Positions 38,390 through 49,293 are shown, counted from the first letter of the stretch. The stretch is 64,000 nucleotides of DNA from Sipunculus nudus (GCA_026874595.1 CM049317.1:59678618-59742617), one strand, 5' to 3'. Numbers and translations: made by a program. The notes: generated by a model from the sequence alone, not told the origin.

Positions 38390-40150
38390 GTTGGAAGGTG
38401 TTATTCCACGACTGATTTAACCTATTTCTCATATAGGTCAAGTCTGCCGGATTTCCTCAATGATAAAAAACCAGATATCACGCAGGCTAACATTCACTTT
38501 GCATGATATAAGAGGAAGTAAAGTCAGTTGGGTTACTTAGCTCAGCTTATGAAGACTGAGACGATCATCGATAGGTAACTATACTATAGGTAATAAATCC
38601 TCAACAGATACCATTCTTTACAATCATATGGAGAGGCTAGGGAGCGGGTATGTATTACTAAATCTAATTCACTCAGGCCATATATACTGATCATAGGTGA
38701 TGAGTGACGTCACACATGAAAGAACAAGCTTGCAGAAAAATGCAGTAAAAGTGGGTATGTGAGCTTAGAAAACAAGTGTGGTGAGATAAGACGAGGAGGT
38801 ACCGCGATCTGAATTAAATGTGAGTTAGGAAATTATACAATAATTTGAAATTTTAAGAGACGATATGAGATAGGTTCACATCAGAAATAACTGAAACATA
38901 AAGGAGCCAGGATATTTGAGGAAAGATGACTCTAAATAAAAACAATGTTAAAATAAGAAAAAAAACTGGAAAGATTAGAAGGAAGGGGTCTATGACCTTT
39001 GAAGAGAGAAATAAAAGTAAATTGGTGATGCGAAGAAAAAACGTAAGAAAAAAGGAGTGTTTTTCGATAAGTCATGAGGTCAGATATTGTATGAAATTTA
39101 AATATAAGAATAACCCCCCCCCCCCCCCCCATTCAGAAAGAAAAGACAAAATATGCGATATGAGATAAAGAAAGCAGGATATGACCTCAGATGCCTTATA
39201 TACAGACTAAATAAAAATAATCAGGTAAATGGATAAAGGTAAAATGTTGGACAATATATTACGATGATACGTAAAGAGACGTAAAAGACAGTAAAGAACA
39301 CTCGGGGAGCTCACAACTATGTTAATTCCTTAACTGTTGAACACATATTCGCGCATAAATTATTTATTTCCCCAGGCTATACTTTATACAAAAAATCATA
39401 AATATTCACCAATAACCTTTGAGTAACTTGAGGAAAAAATTAACAATTAAGATCAGATGTGTAATATGATAACGTACCCCGGCTGTCATATGGAATAAAA
39501 TACGGTAGCAGTGGCATTGGAATGTAATAAGAAGGAGAAACAAGAGGTATGATAACCAAAAAAACAAGATAGACGATTACACAAGAGGGAACCGTCGAAG
39601 ATGAGATGAACTTCATTTATATTACAGATGAGAGGAGATAAGACAATATCTTTCGTAAACTGGCATAAACATAAGAAAAACTCATACGAGATGAGAATGC
39701 ATATAAAATGGACAAGAGATTTAGGATAAGATTCCAGGAGTCACCATTTGAGATGTAAACGATTTCTGCACATAAGAGGAAGTCAAGACGTTAAACCTTT
39801 ATGTGTAAGAACTGGAATATATTCCGGTAAAGCCTTTTTGTATGCATCACTTTTTTTACAATCATAATAATCTACTTGAACAGCACCTGTAAGTCGATTT
39901 AAAACAAACATTTCGCCAGTGTCTTAAGGGTTTATATCCAGGATTAGCCACTAGACAAGAAAACCTTTAATTCACACATCTTTTTTATATAGATATACAT
40001 GTGTAATGGTTGTTACTATTCAATATAACTAATCGTTTTATATTTGAATTTGTATGTTACAGGATTATCGAATACAGAAATTAAAACTTGAACTTATCAC
40101 TCTTAACATTAGCATGACCCCCTGTCTAACTGATCACATGATAAGACAAC
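38390..40150 (+). repeat. Segmental duplication block, right copy (5' flank of gene A)
   Basis: Homologous to 21480-24020. It directly precedes gene A, so the duplication included a promoter-side flank and the 5' half of the receptor. The plus strand is purine-rich from about 38760 to 39800. A C tract lies at 39114-39130. Confidence 0.7.
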
Positions 40151-40253
40151 ATGATTGGACCACAGCTGATTAGACAAATGATTTGTCTAAGTTCAGTATT
40201 GCTGATGATTCAACTTGTCTGCATCAGATCAGTTTTTGCTAAAGATAAAAGAG
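40151..40253 (+). CDS. Gene A exon 1: signal peptide
   Basis: ATG at 40151, with a second in-frame ATG at 40178 that would give a shorter leader. The core is MICLSSVLLMIQLVCIRS and cleavage is likely after SVFA (residue 30). Donor: AAAGAG|GTTTGT is read as AGA G|GTTTGT, phase 1. I see no clear TATA box; the 5' end of the transcript is unknown. Confidence 0.8.
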
Positions 40254-40727
40254 GTTTGTTTCTTTTTTTAGTATGTTTCATATTTTTCTCTGTACAATAT
40301 ACAGCTAGTATATATAGCCATAGACTTCATTATTTAATAAGGAATGATGTAATCTGAAATATGTTTATTTCACAAACACCGATATAATTTGACTTTTTAT
40401 ATAAATGAGTACAATTTACTAATGGTATTTGGATTTTACTGATTGTAATAATAGCTCATTCTAATTTGCAAAGGAACTACAGGGGAACCTCTCTTACGGG
40501 CACCTCTGTCCTAAGGGCACCTTCTTTTTACGGCCACTTACGGGTAGTCCCTTGAAAGTAGGTCCCGACATATATAAAATCCCTACTAAGAGCACCTATC
40601 TCTTGCGGGCAGATTGCCCGGTCAAGTCGGTGGCCGTAATGCGGAGGTCCTTCTGTATAAGGTTTCTTTTCTCCATGCGATTCCTTAACCACAACATTAT
40701 CATATTTTACAGTTTGTTAGATCATGA

Positions 40728-40779
<52 letters not shown>

Positions 40780-43700
40780 GCGTGTGTGTCATGTTATATT
40801 ATATATAACCGAATGAAACGTACTAATGGTATTACGTTTGCTTTCTTAATTTGGATTTTATTGATTTTAACAATAGTTAGGTTCATTTTGCATTCAAGTT
40901 TCTTTTATATATACGATTCTATTTACTACAATTTTTTTCTTTTGCAGAGTGTTCAGCCACAAAATGTTATACACTTTATAAAGAAATGAAACTTCAAAGA
41001 AACGCTTCAATGATATGTAGTGAGAAACATGAAAGACTATTTGCCCTGAATAATTTGGAAGAGTACCAGATTATGTTAAAACTTTTTAACGAAATGGAAT
41101 ATAAATTCATTTTGATACCAGGTAAGCAGATCTGTCTATATTTCCTTTCCCCTTGCATCTCATCTCAGAATCTTTTTCACTCTAACATTCAGTATATATT
41201 GCACTTTATATTTCTCTTTCTGGTACTTGAAATTTCACTATATCTTAATATATTTATCTGTGAATCAGATCTGATCGATCGAATGACATTAAGAAATCTG
41301 TATGGATGCGTAATGTAATTATTATTTTGAAATACTGTTTTGTATAGATAGGATTCATTTTTGGATTAAGACAGTAAGATTGGTGAGACGTTAGTACCTG
41401 TTAAAAAGACCTCAATTCCTGCTAACTGTCATTGTACATTAAAATATTATAGGAATATTATATCTTTGTCATTTTGTCTGCCATTTCTTCTCTCGATGCA
41501 TGTTTTTAATATGGTTATAAATCCAATGAAAGAGAGACATAATTTCTGTAGAATAAATAGTTCCAACCGACACCGACACTTTCACCATGGTTAAACTGCA
41601 ACATTTAAATCTAGTTCATTCATGGTCAGTTGCTTAATTGTAAATCTTTATGAATCTATTTATTCTTCAGATAAATGCTGCCACCAATGGTTCAGTCTGT
41701 GTAAAAGACCATGGATACTGTGTGATCCTTCGATAAACAGTAGGATTCTTTGTATCTGCTAAAATAGTAACTAATATAATTTTTACACCCAAATTATGTA
41801 TCGTAAATTGCTTTGATCCAAAGAACTCTTTTCCAGGTATCTCGTGTCCTATTAATGTCTCAGGACACTTTTAGCGTCTCGTTATGATTTTAGCCATAAA
41901 TAAGGGCTCTTTTCCATACAAGCGCAAACGCTGAAAATCACGCGCTGAATTTAGCTTTTCAATGTGCGCGTATAAAGCGCGTTTCCTCGGAATCCTCTCC
42001 CCCTCCGCGTGACGTGTTTTCGTAAGGGAATCCCAGCTAGCATGGTTCCCAGCCTGCTTTGCGCTCCGTGAGTGTAGCGCATTACAGGCTGGAAAACATG
42101 TTAATTCCCCGTCCCCAAGCGTTCCCAGCAACATGTTGAGCATGTACAGTTCACTGTATTCATGCATGCATTTAACATTTTCGTTTTATTTACAAGAACG
42201 TATATTTTTTATTAAAGTAGTGTGCTATTGACATGCAGGAGGGGATAACACACACAACCCATCATTATATATCATTAAAGTGGACAAGCAGAGCAGCAAT
42301 AAAGTATGATTTGTCACTGCTTGGGCGGCTATAAGCTATAAGTCTTTTCCTGCGTCTTATTTACTATATATAGCCAGGAAATGTTTAACATAACGTTTTG
42401 TAGTTAATTATTTACGCTTGTTAATCGTACAGATAGTGGTGAAATCCTTTCATCGCTTTCATGTCCTTATGTTTAATCAGGATTGGCACTTGCCTCAAAT
42501 CTAGTTCCTGCATATATATATACATGTATATATATATACATATATACATATATCCATGGCTTTCAATCAGAAACAGATCTACACCAGACAAGGAATGATA
42601 CCCCTACCCCTAATCCTTGTCTTAATCTTCCGTGCCGGCTACCACGAGAGGTTTGGTTTGCAAAGAACAAATGCGAACACTCGGGAAGCCAAGTTATTGT
42701 CAATGATGATCTTTCTTCGTTCACCTTCCTCTGGATTGGAGGTGATTGGCCCAATGGAACTTTAGCAGGTATAACATGCTTTCACAATCGATTGTGCTTT
42801 AAGAAAACAACACAGACCGTTTTAAAAATAAAATAACAAAAATACTATAGTATCCAATCTCAATCCTTTATATATGAAGCTATGTGAACACCTCCTGGAA
42901 TAAAAGTGATAATTTACTTAGATTTTAATCAATAAACTAACATTTATGTATCCTGAGTGAAATCTCAACTTTTAATATTTCTTTTCGATACAACATATCA
43001 AATTGCATTTTTTATTAAGCATTCTCCGACACCGATGAAAGTTCCACTGAAAACACAGTTTTTTTGTGCGACACTCCAATACCAGTCGAAGGCCAAAAAA
43101 AAGTCCGGCTTTATGAGATGAAGAAACAAAAACACTTCTTTATATGTGAAGGTAAGGAAGCTGCAAGGTAACCAACGTTGTACTACCCCTCTTTACCTGA
43201 TTTATCGCGATAATTTAAAGTTTGGACAGACAATGAGAGGGAAATGAGTAATGTTTTCCAATTTGGTGGTAAAATAAATATTATTTAATTCATGGTGTTT
43301 TCTTGTCAGGAAAACATATCAAGGTTATCATTTTTATAACAGTTGATCACGTATTTTCTTCTTTCTGTTTGATTAGTTTATTTGTCTGAGCCCAGATTGC
43401 GAATTTATGAAAAGGTGTGTGAATTAAAAGGTGGAGATTCATTGTTAAGGGTATTTCATATGGGTAGTTTTCGATACGCGCAAATAATGCTTTTTCTACA
43501 GAATTGAAAATATAATATGAAAGTCATAACACCTAATGTCCAACAAGATATTGATCCTTGTCTCTTTAATTTTTTTTTTCACATACCCATCTAGAAAAAC
43601 GACCACCAAGTACTGAAGTATTTACAACCGAAACAGGTACGGCACCTCATTGCACCATAAAGTAATTCATTTGAAAAATCAAACCAGCAATATGAATAAA

Positions 43701-44767
43701 AATTATGTGTGATCACCCAGTCCTAAGAGCTTATGTCAGGGCTTTTTTTCACATTGGCAGTCGTATTTACTAATGCAAGTCAATTATATAGCAATAACTA
43801 TTGTTTGATACGCTGTATTTTGACTGACTATAACTACTAAATATAATACTAAATGTGAGACATTGTTAAAAGTTTCCCAAACATGGCTTACGTTGAGTGA
43901 GTAAATAACAAAGCTAGGCTATCATTTATTTTTTTTCACATACCCACCTATTAAGACGACTAAGTATTGAAACAGGAAACTCATTAAACCTTAACGTAAT
44001 TCTATTAAATCAAACATTTTACGAAAGCTACAGCAACATGAACGAATCTTATCTGTATGAACGAGGCCAAAAGCTTGTCCCAGGGCTTATTTCACAACTG
44101 TATTTTAATGTACTTATTACTCAATACAAATGTCAAAATACTACGAAATGTCAATGCATTACTAATTATTATAAGCAATAAAGCTAGGCCAATATTAATC
44201 ATTCTCCCATGACTTCATGCAACGTGAAAATTTCATTTTAACTTATAATTTAATTTAATTTTATCTTATCTTATATATATATATCACATAGTAATAGTGA
44301 CCCATATAATTATCACAACAGGTGCTATTACGGAAACCATGGCAGCAGCTCCAATGCAGGACAATAAAGGTGCATCATAGGCAGTAGTACAGACTCATTG
44401 CTCAAAACCACGTGATATGTATGGTAACGTGTCACCGAAGCCTTTATGTTAAGTGCTGAAAAATAACATTTCATAGTAGTTATCATTTCGACCGGGAGAG
44501 ATAATGAGTTGCAGATCTAAAGGTTTTGTTGAATTAATCATATATATGTTTTATCACGTCGTAGTAAGACTACATAGGTTGTGTTTATATCAGAAGAACA
44601 TATTTATAGTCTTCGTCGTATTTTAACAGTAGTGAGACCTGTAGATTAAATCTACAGCAGCTTGGATAACACTTGTTTAACAAAAAGTGTTAATAACAAT
44701 GCCAAGCCCAATATATGAAACTCGATATGAAACAAGCAAGAAGTTAACTAAGTGCTTTCTATGATAA

Positions 44768-44823
<56 letters not shown>

Positions 44824-45805
44824 AGGACTGCAGTTCCATGTGAAGTAAACCGCATGTTACTGCTTCTTTGGAGCAGTTAAATATTCATTTAATTTAAATA
44901 TTCTTCATAGTAAGCTTACTTATTGTCAAATACTTCATCCAATGATAAATTGTACTAATTCAATATGAGAAGGGACACTTTTTTATATAAATTTTAGTGC
45001 AAAAATCATACAATACCCATTTTATACATTATTGTACACAATCACATGTTACTGTTTATAACGAGAAAGTAATTCATAATATGTCTGAATATTTTAGCAT
45101 TATACCCTGCTGTTGGTGGGTCTATTGGTGCACTGGCTGTGCTTGTAGCTGTTATTGTGGTGATATTCATCCTGTACAGAAAAAGGTGAGCTGTATTTCA
45201 ACCATCTTTACTACAGATTGTCTACGACATTTGCGTACTTCTATACGCAACTGTTATTTGTTCAATTCACGGTTCAAGGCATTTCAGTCACAGTTATCGG
45301 TCCATCTTGTCATTTTGTATATATTGTATATATATATATATATTATATATGCCTTGATGCTGGCTCTAGCCAATTGATGACAAAAGAAATATATAATATA
45401 CAAAATAATCGAAGAGTTTTTTTTAAAGTAATCAATTTAGAAAGTCATCAAATAAGAAAGAACATGTATTTTAGTTATTTGAATCTTGCATGTTAGCCTG
45501 GGTTCTACATTTTAACAATGTATATTTGCATAAACTTGTATTATAATTTTTTGAACAACAGACATAGCAACAACAAAGGGGAGGAAATGAACGGTGAACG
45601 AGCAGTGGACAATCCAAGCTACGAAATACAGGATGAGGTGATAGGGATACGTGATCCCTCGAGTAGACAGCCGTATGAAAACGTGAATGTGCCGGATCAA
45701 ACAGGGCAAGCTGGTGCTTACGATAACACCCTATATTCTTTTCCTCCAAGGCAGGAGGAACATGAAACATATCTAGTGGACAACCCAGTAGACAGCAGAC
45801 ATTAA
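40151..45805 (+). CDS. Gene A: two-CTLD type I membrane receptor, tyrosine-rich tail
   Basis: Nine exons join in frame to 365 residues: 40151-40253, 40948-41121, 41671-41739, 42571-42768, 43020-43151, 43595-43636, 44322-44369, 45098-45185, 45562-45805. All introns have GT-AG ends. Layout: signal peptide 1-30; first, degenerate CTLD 35-115; second CTLD about 130-225 (EVWFAKNKC, FLWIGG, HFFICE); Thr/Pro stalk 226-255; transmembrane helix about 260-282 followed by YRKR; cytoplasmic tail 283-365 with tyrosines at 305, 323, 338, 343 and 355. CTLD proteins bind sugars or proteins outside the cell; no EPN, QPD or WND calcium motif is visible, so protein or other ligands are more likely. Sequons: NAS (53-55) and NGT (177-179). 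Junctions 1-7 are all phase 1, so exons could be skipped without losing frame. Gene B is a paralogue on the same strand. Structure is well supported; ligand and role are inferred. Confidence 0.85.
40480..40655 (+). mobile_element. pogo/Tigger-like MITE in gene A intron 1
   Basis: Ends CAGGGGAACCTCTCTTACGG and GCGGAGGTCCTTCTG are inverted copies, flanked on both sides by TA, the target duplicated by Tc1/mariner-pogo elements. The body, GGGCACCTC...CCCTTGAAAGTAGGT, matches 60519-60680 in gene B. Confidence 0.8.
40728..40779. repeat. (TA)n microsatellite
   Basis: TA run with one TG interruption in gene A intron 1, about 170 bp before exon 2. Confidence 0.95.
40948..41121 (+). CDS. Gene A exon 2: first CTLD, N-terminal part
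   Basis: Acceptor TTTCTTTTGCAG, donor CCAG|GTAAGC, 174 nt, phase 1-1. ECSATKCYTLYKEM, NASMICSEKHERLFALNNL and EEYQIMLKLFNEM follow the CTLD spacing of CY, A..C, L..L and E. Ends YKFILIP. Homologous exons: 2088-2285 (minus), 56149-56343 and the relic at 24658. Confidence 0.85.
41671..41739 (+). CDS. Gene A exon 3: small cysteine exon closing the first CTLD
   Basis: Acceptor TTTATTCTTCAG, 69 nt, phase 1-1, encoding DKCCHQWFSLCKRPWILCD and PSIN. The WILCD end resembles the closing FICE of a CTLD. The donor A|GTAGGA is weak; the relic at 25369-25437 has the same length and a better donor. If the donor is not used, translation stops eight codons on at TAA (41760-41762), giving a secreted one-domain form. 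Use of this exon in mRNA is not certain. Confidence 0.65.
41871..42167 (-). mobile_element. GC-rich island in gene A intron 3, possibly transposon-derived
   Basis: A stretch much richer in G+C and CpG than its surroundings, with a 98-codon open frame on the minus strand. It contains 'ccagcctgctttgcgctc' and 'gcattacaggctgg', an imperfect inverted pair around 42050-42093. I do not recognise the protein. It may be a transposable-element fragment or an intronic regulatory island. Confidence 0.3.
42513..42554. repeat. TA/CATA-rich microsatellite
   Basis: TATATACATGTATATATATA-type run ending 17 bp before the exon 4 acceptor of gene A, replacing a normal pyrimidine tract. Confidence 0.85.
42571..42768 (+). 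CDS. Gene A exon 4: second CTLD, N-terminal half
   Basis: 198 nt, phase 1-1, from CAATCAG to GCAG|GTATAA. LPREVWFAKNKC is the CTLD W..A...C helix, and SSFTFLWIGGDW the WIGL-like core. The first residues, TDLHQTRNDTPTPNPC, look like a linker. The homologue in gene B is 57901-58089. Confidence 0.85.
43020..43151 (+). CDS. Gene A exon 5: second CTLD, C-terminal half
   Basis: 132 nt, phase 1-1, from TTTTTATTAAG to GAAG|GTAAGG. NTVFLCDTPIPVEG holds the conserved second core cysteine (C198) and KKQKHFFICE the last (C224). The cysteine that normally pairs with C198 is replaced by lysine at residue 216 (gene B has KMCNTTLPFICE at this place), so C198 should be unpaired. Confidence 0.85.
43560..44190. 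repeat. Tandem duplication around gene A exon 6 with a dead exon copy
   Basis: The sequence 'tttttttcacataccca(t/c)cta' through 'aaatcaaac' occurs at 43570-43685 and again at 43925-44017, followed by similar 'agggctt..ttcaca' stretches. The second unit's exon (43956-43974) keeps an AG acceptor and CGACTAAGTATTGAAACAG but its donor has changed from GGTACG to GGAAAC, and it is shortened. Confidence 0.7.
43595..43636 (+). CDS. Gene A exon 6: stalk
   Basis: 42 nt, phase 1-1, from CCATCTAG to ACAG|GTACGG, encoding EKRPPSTEVFTTET, a Thr/Pro-rich stalk. Removing it would keep the frame. Confidence 0.75.
44322..44369 (+). CDS. Gene A exon 7: stalk
   Basis: 48 nt, phase 1-1, from ATCACAACAG to AAAG|GTGCAT, encoding GAITETMAAAPMQDNK. 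Gene B's stalk exon at 59528-59575 has the same length. Confidence 0.7.
44770..44821. repeat. (TA)n microsatellite
   Basis: About 25 TA units in gene A intron 7. Confidence 0.95.
45098..45185 (+). CDS. Gene A exon 8: transmembrane helix
   Basis: 88 nt, phase 1 to 2, from AATATTTTAG to AAAAAG|GTGAGC. ALYPAVGGSIGALAVLVAVI then VVIFILYRKR gives a hydrophobic helix of about 23 residues with a basic stop-transfer. Gene B's exon at 60359-60446 has the same length and phase. Confidence 0.9.
45562..45805 (+). CDS. Gene A exon 9: tyrosine-rich cytoplasmic tail
   Basis: Acceptor TTTGAACAACAG; 80 residues then TAA. Motifs seen: NPSYEI (NPxY type, residues 302-307), PYENV and AYDNT (both YxN, the pattern Grb2-type SH2 domains prefer once phosphorylated), TLYSF and ETYLV. 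No classical ITIM or ITAM is present. The last codons and the stop lie in the first unit of the 60-bp minisatellite that follows. Confidence 0.85.
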
Positions 45806-46447
45806 ATCAAGATCCAAGGATCCATAGAATATTATTCAGTGAAAGTTCCCTACAGCAGACAGTACATCAAGATCCAAGGATCCATACATTGTTATTCAGT
45901 GAAAGTTACATACAGCAGACATTAAATCAAGACCCATGGATCCATACAGTATTGTTCAGTGAAGGTTGCCTACAGCAGACATCAAATTAAGATCCAAGGA
46001 TCCATACTTTATTATTTAGTGAAAGTTCCATACAACAAACATGAAATCAAGATCCAAGGATCTTCACATTATTATTCAGTGAAGGTTCCCTACAGCAGAC
46101 ATTAAATCAAGATCAGTGTATTCATCATTGATATTCAGTGAAGTTTTCCTACAGCAGACATTAAATCAAGATCAATGGATCCATCCATTTATATTCAGTG
46201 AAGGTTTCCTACAGCAAACATTAAATCAAGATCAATGGATTTATCCATTGATATCCAGTGAAGGTTTCCTACAGCAAACATTAAATCAAGATCAATTGAT
46301 CTATCCATTGACATTCAGTGAAGGTTTCCTACAGCAGACATTAAATCAAGATCAATGGATCCATACAGTATTGTTCAGTCAAGGTTCCCTACAGCAGACA
46401 TTAAATCAAAATCAGTGGATCCATGCATTGTTATTCAGTGAAAGTTA
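45793..46447. repeat. 60-bp minisatellite, about 11 units
   Basis: Units share CAGCAGACATTAAATCAAGA, then TCCA(A/T)GGATCCAT and ATTATTCAGTGAA(A/G)GTT. The period is 60 bp except for one 59-bp unit near 46081. Since 60 is a multiple of three, one frame stays open in the last units (FLQQTLNQDQWI repeats, 46116-46448), but it has no gene context. The array is the start of gene A's 3' UTR. Confidence 0.9.
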
Positions 46448-46681
46448 AATGCCTAGAGTTTTGCCATAAATTTGGAGATGAAAGGTACTTATAAGCCTGG
46501 GAGTATTTCCAATGTATAGTCGTAAGAAGATATTTCTAAGTACATGTATGCGTGTGTGTTGGCTGACGACTTGCTGACAAAATGGCTTATTAGTTATTTG
46601 ACAGATATATATCCTGTGTCCTACTTACCCTGTTAACGTGTGTCTATAGACATTTTTAATGTGAATATATTATTTAAGTTA

Positions 46682-47035
46682 CAACTAGAAATATACATTA
46701 ACAAGAATGCAGGCCTCCGCAATGTGGGCGGTCCTGAATGTGGGTACTCCGCAACCCATGTTTTAAATTCACTTGCGGGCAAATATTCCCAGATTCAGTG
46801 GTGGATATATTCCCCCCCCCCCCAAAAAAAAAAAAAAAAGATTTCATTCACTTATACGGTTCGTATTCATGTGGTCAATCGGACATATATGACTGTACAT
46901 TTATAGATATTCCTGGAAGTATTTGTTTGGTCCAGATCATGTGCCGGATCCTCACCAAAATCCTATCGATTCGTCAATGGCCTGTTCCCAAAATGACCAT
47001 TATATTTTATGAGATTCCTTTCATGATTGCATGAA
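46682..47035 (-). mobile_element. CCTCCGCC-type MITE, copy 4 (reverse)
   Basis: Begins AACTAGAAATATACATTAAC and AATGCAGGCCTCCGC, the right end of the family read in reverse. Later 'gatattcctggaagta', 'gatcatgtgccggatcc' and 'tcatgattgcatgaa' follow in reversed order. A C tract next to an A tract (46811-46839) lies inside. Confidence 0.75.
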
Positions 47036-47529
47036 ATGCTATGGTATGTCCCCGTGATAGAAAACTTGGGGCGACATGTCTCTCCTGTCCCCTACCAAAT
47101 TAAAATCATATTTTGTAAGGAGAACGACCATGAAAACATGAACACTGCTTCAGGTGTCCTCTACAAAGCAGCGAGCCAGTGTGTTAGGTATTTTTGTTAC
47201 GATATAGGTGTATGAAAAAAAGCATGGATAAAGAGTGGAGCTTGAGAATGTTAATTGGTCCGCAGGATTTTGTAGTGACACAGAGAACTCAAGCTGAACG
47301 ATGACAGATCATGATAAATAGTATATAAACATGAGATCCATGCCCGTCACAGCTTGTTTATGACGCGACTTACTCGGGGAAGCTTAATACCAGTGAGCTT
47401 TGTCATCACATAATAAACAGGCCTAACGTTACACGCATAGATGTCTATCTTTCCATGCGTGACAAAGGACAGTAATAAAGAAGTACACGGCGTAGGGAAG
47501 CTCCCTGAGTTCATTGTCATAAATATTTG

Positions 47530-47824
47530 GTAGGAGGGTATGCGTTCAACCCCGTTCATGCGTGTGTGTTTGTGTGTTTGTTAACAACATAACAAACGCA
47601 ATCACGAACTGAACCTCATGAAATTACCAGGGCATGTTGTGCACAAGCATGATCCGGATTCAGTAACGTCATCAAGGAATATTCACAAAAGTACAGTCGC
47701 TTATACACGAATGAACCTGGGAATATGGACCGGATAAGTGAATGCAAACACGGTAGTGAGAGCATCAACCAATAGAGACCCTCACATGGCGGAGGCTTGC
47801 ATTGCTTTTAATGCAGATTTCTAC
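47530..47824 (+). mobile_element. CCTCCGCC-type MITE, copy 5
   Basis: Starts at AGGAGGGTATGCGTTCAACC (left terminal repeat truncated). Contains 'gatccggattcagtaacg', 'acgaatgaacctggg' and 'atatggaccggataag', and ends GGCGGAGGCTTGCATTGC then ATGCAGATTTCTA. Confidence 0.75.
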
Positions 47825-48149
47825 TTAATATTGCTTTTCTTTGTCCCATGTATTACAGACTTAAGAATTAAAAAAAAGTAGTTTTGGCTTAATTTGGTTA
47901 GTGTATGTGATCTTGATTCATGAATACTATGCATATATGTATGACTTGACTATTTTTTCACAATCTTGAGTACACAATGGGGACTGAGGAATATGCAGCT
48001 TAGATCCAATACCTAGGATTAGTTAATAAAAGGACAAGATACAAAGACAAGAACACTCGGTGATCTATTAATGTCCTCTGCATCATGTTCGGAGATTTAA
48101 ATAAAAGGCTTGTATGCTAAGACTGAAAATCTGCATCATAAGGAATGCA

Positions 48150-48240
48150 GGCCTAAGAAAAAAGGTTCAACCTAGAACCCAAAAGGTTCTTAAGAAATGA
48201 CTGAGTGGGGAACCTTTTGAAGGTTCCAGCTGGAAGTTGA
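48150..48240. mobile_element. Short palindromic 'aggttc/gaacct' element
   Basis: AAAAGGTTCAACC...AAAAGGTTCTTAAG and GGAACCTTTTGAAGGTTCC form nested inverted copies of AAAGGTTC. It sits just inside a piece of CCTCCGCC-type MITE end (48121-48152, AATCTGCATC...AATGCAGGCC), suggesting an insertion within that element. Confidence 0.45.
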
Positions 48241-48678
48241 TTACAAATTAACCAACAGACTACCGAACGGCGGCGAAAATGTAAAAGGTAAATTAACAAG
48301 ATTAGCGCTGGTCCGTTTCCGAAAATCACCATTCCATTTTTCAGTTAATGAGGTACCATCAAAGAGTATTAATGTTGTCCGTATGTCTGTGGCATGGATA
48401 GTAGCAATGTTTAGAAATGTGCACGGCATTGCTTTGTCTCAGACTATTTACCACTCGCATGTGTAATTTACATTATAAACTAAGGCTCAATAATAATATA
48501 CAGCAACGTTGATGGTCAATATTTAGAATGCATCGCCAGGTAAATTCATTTGCTTTCCGATGAGGGGATACATCTTCATATTTAATTATATGACTAGTAT
48601 ATACCAAGAGAGAGGTATATAGTAGCCCATTTTTAGGCTTTGCCTAACTGCCATCTATACGTACCTTTAAGACTGTTT

Positions 48679-49060
48679 CTTCCGACGGGAGGTTATGCCC
48701 GTCGGTGTGTGTGTGTGAGGGTGTGGGTGTGTTTTCACAACATTACTCACTCTATTATGAACGAAATCCCACGAAATTTTCAGGGCACTTCGAGAATTGT
48801 GAAATGAAGAATCGATTAGAATTTAGTGTTAGTCCGGTTCATAATCCGGATCCGAGAAGGACTTCCAGGAATATACACAAATGTACTGTCACATATGCTT
48901 GATTTTACATGGGAATTTGGGCCGAGTATGTGAATGCAAACATAGGTGGGGGACTTATCCACCAATGAACCTTGAAATATTGGCCAATAAGTGAATAAAA
49001 ACACCAATAATTGAGGAACGCCCACATGGCGGAGAACATCAGTAAGAATACATATTTCTT
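48679..49060 (+). mobile_element. CCTCCGCC-type MITE, copy 6
   Basis: Starts TTCCGACGGGAGGTTATGCC, has a TGTGTGTG run, 'ataatccggatccgag' and 'atttgggccgagtatgtg', and ends CATGGCGGAG then a degraded tail. Confidence 0.65.
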
Positions 49061-49293
49061 TGGTCAATATTGTACCTGAATCGTATATTCACTGATATAG
49101 TGGTGGCAACTTTAAGGCTGCGCAGGTGCTAAGGTGACGCTACAACCTAAAGTCTGTCAAATATACAGACTAACTACCTCCGCTCCATATGAAGAATATA
49201 CCTAAAGCCAAGAGCAATCTCCTGAGTCTAGATATGCCATTTAGTGTTTGAACCACCAGGCATGATTCATACGAAGAAATGGAAATATGTACT

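Noticed and set aside
40552-40989. 145-codon frame, the longest in the window
   Set aside because: It runs through a MITE, a TA microsatellite and the acceptor of gene A exon 2, out of the exon's frame.
46116-46448. 110-codon open frame with a 20-residue repeat
   Set aside because: It is the 60-bp minisatellite read in one frame; it has no ATG-led context or splice support and lies in the 3' UTR of gene A.
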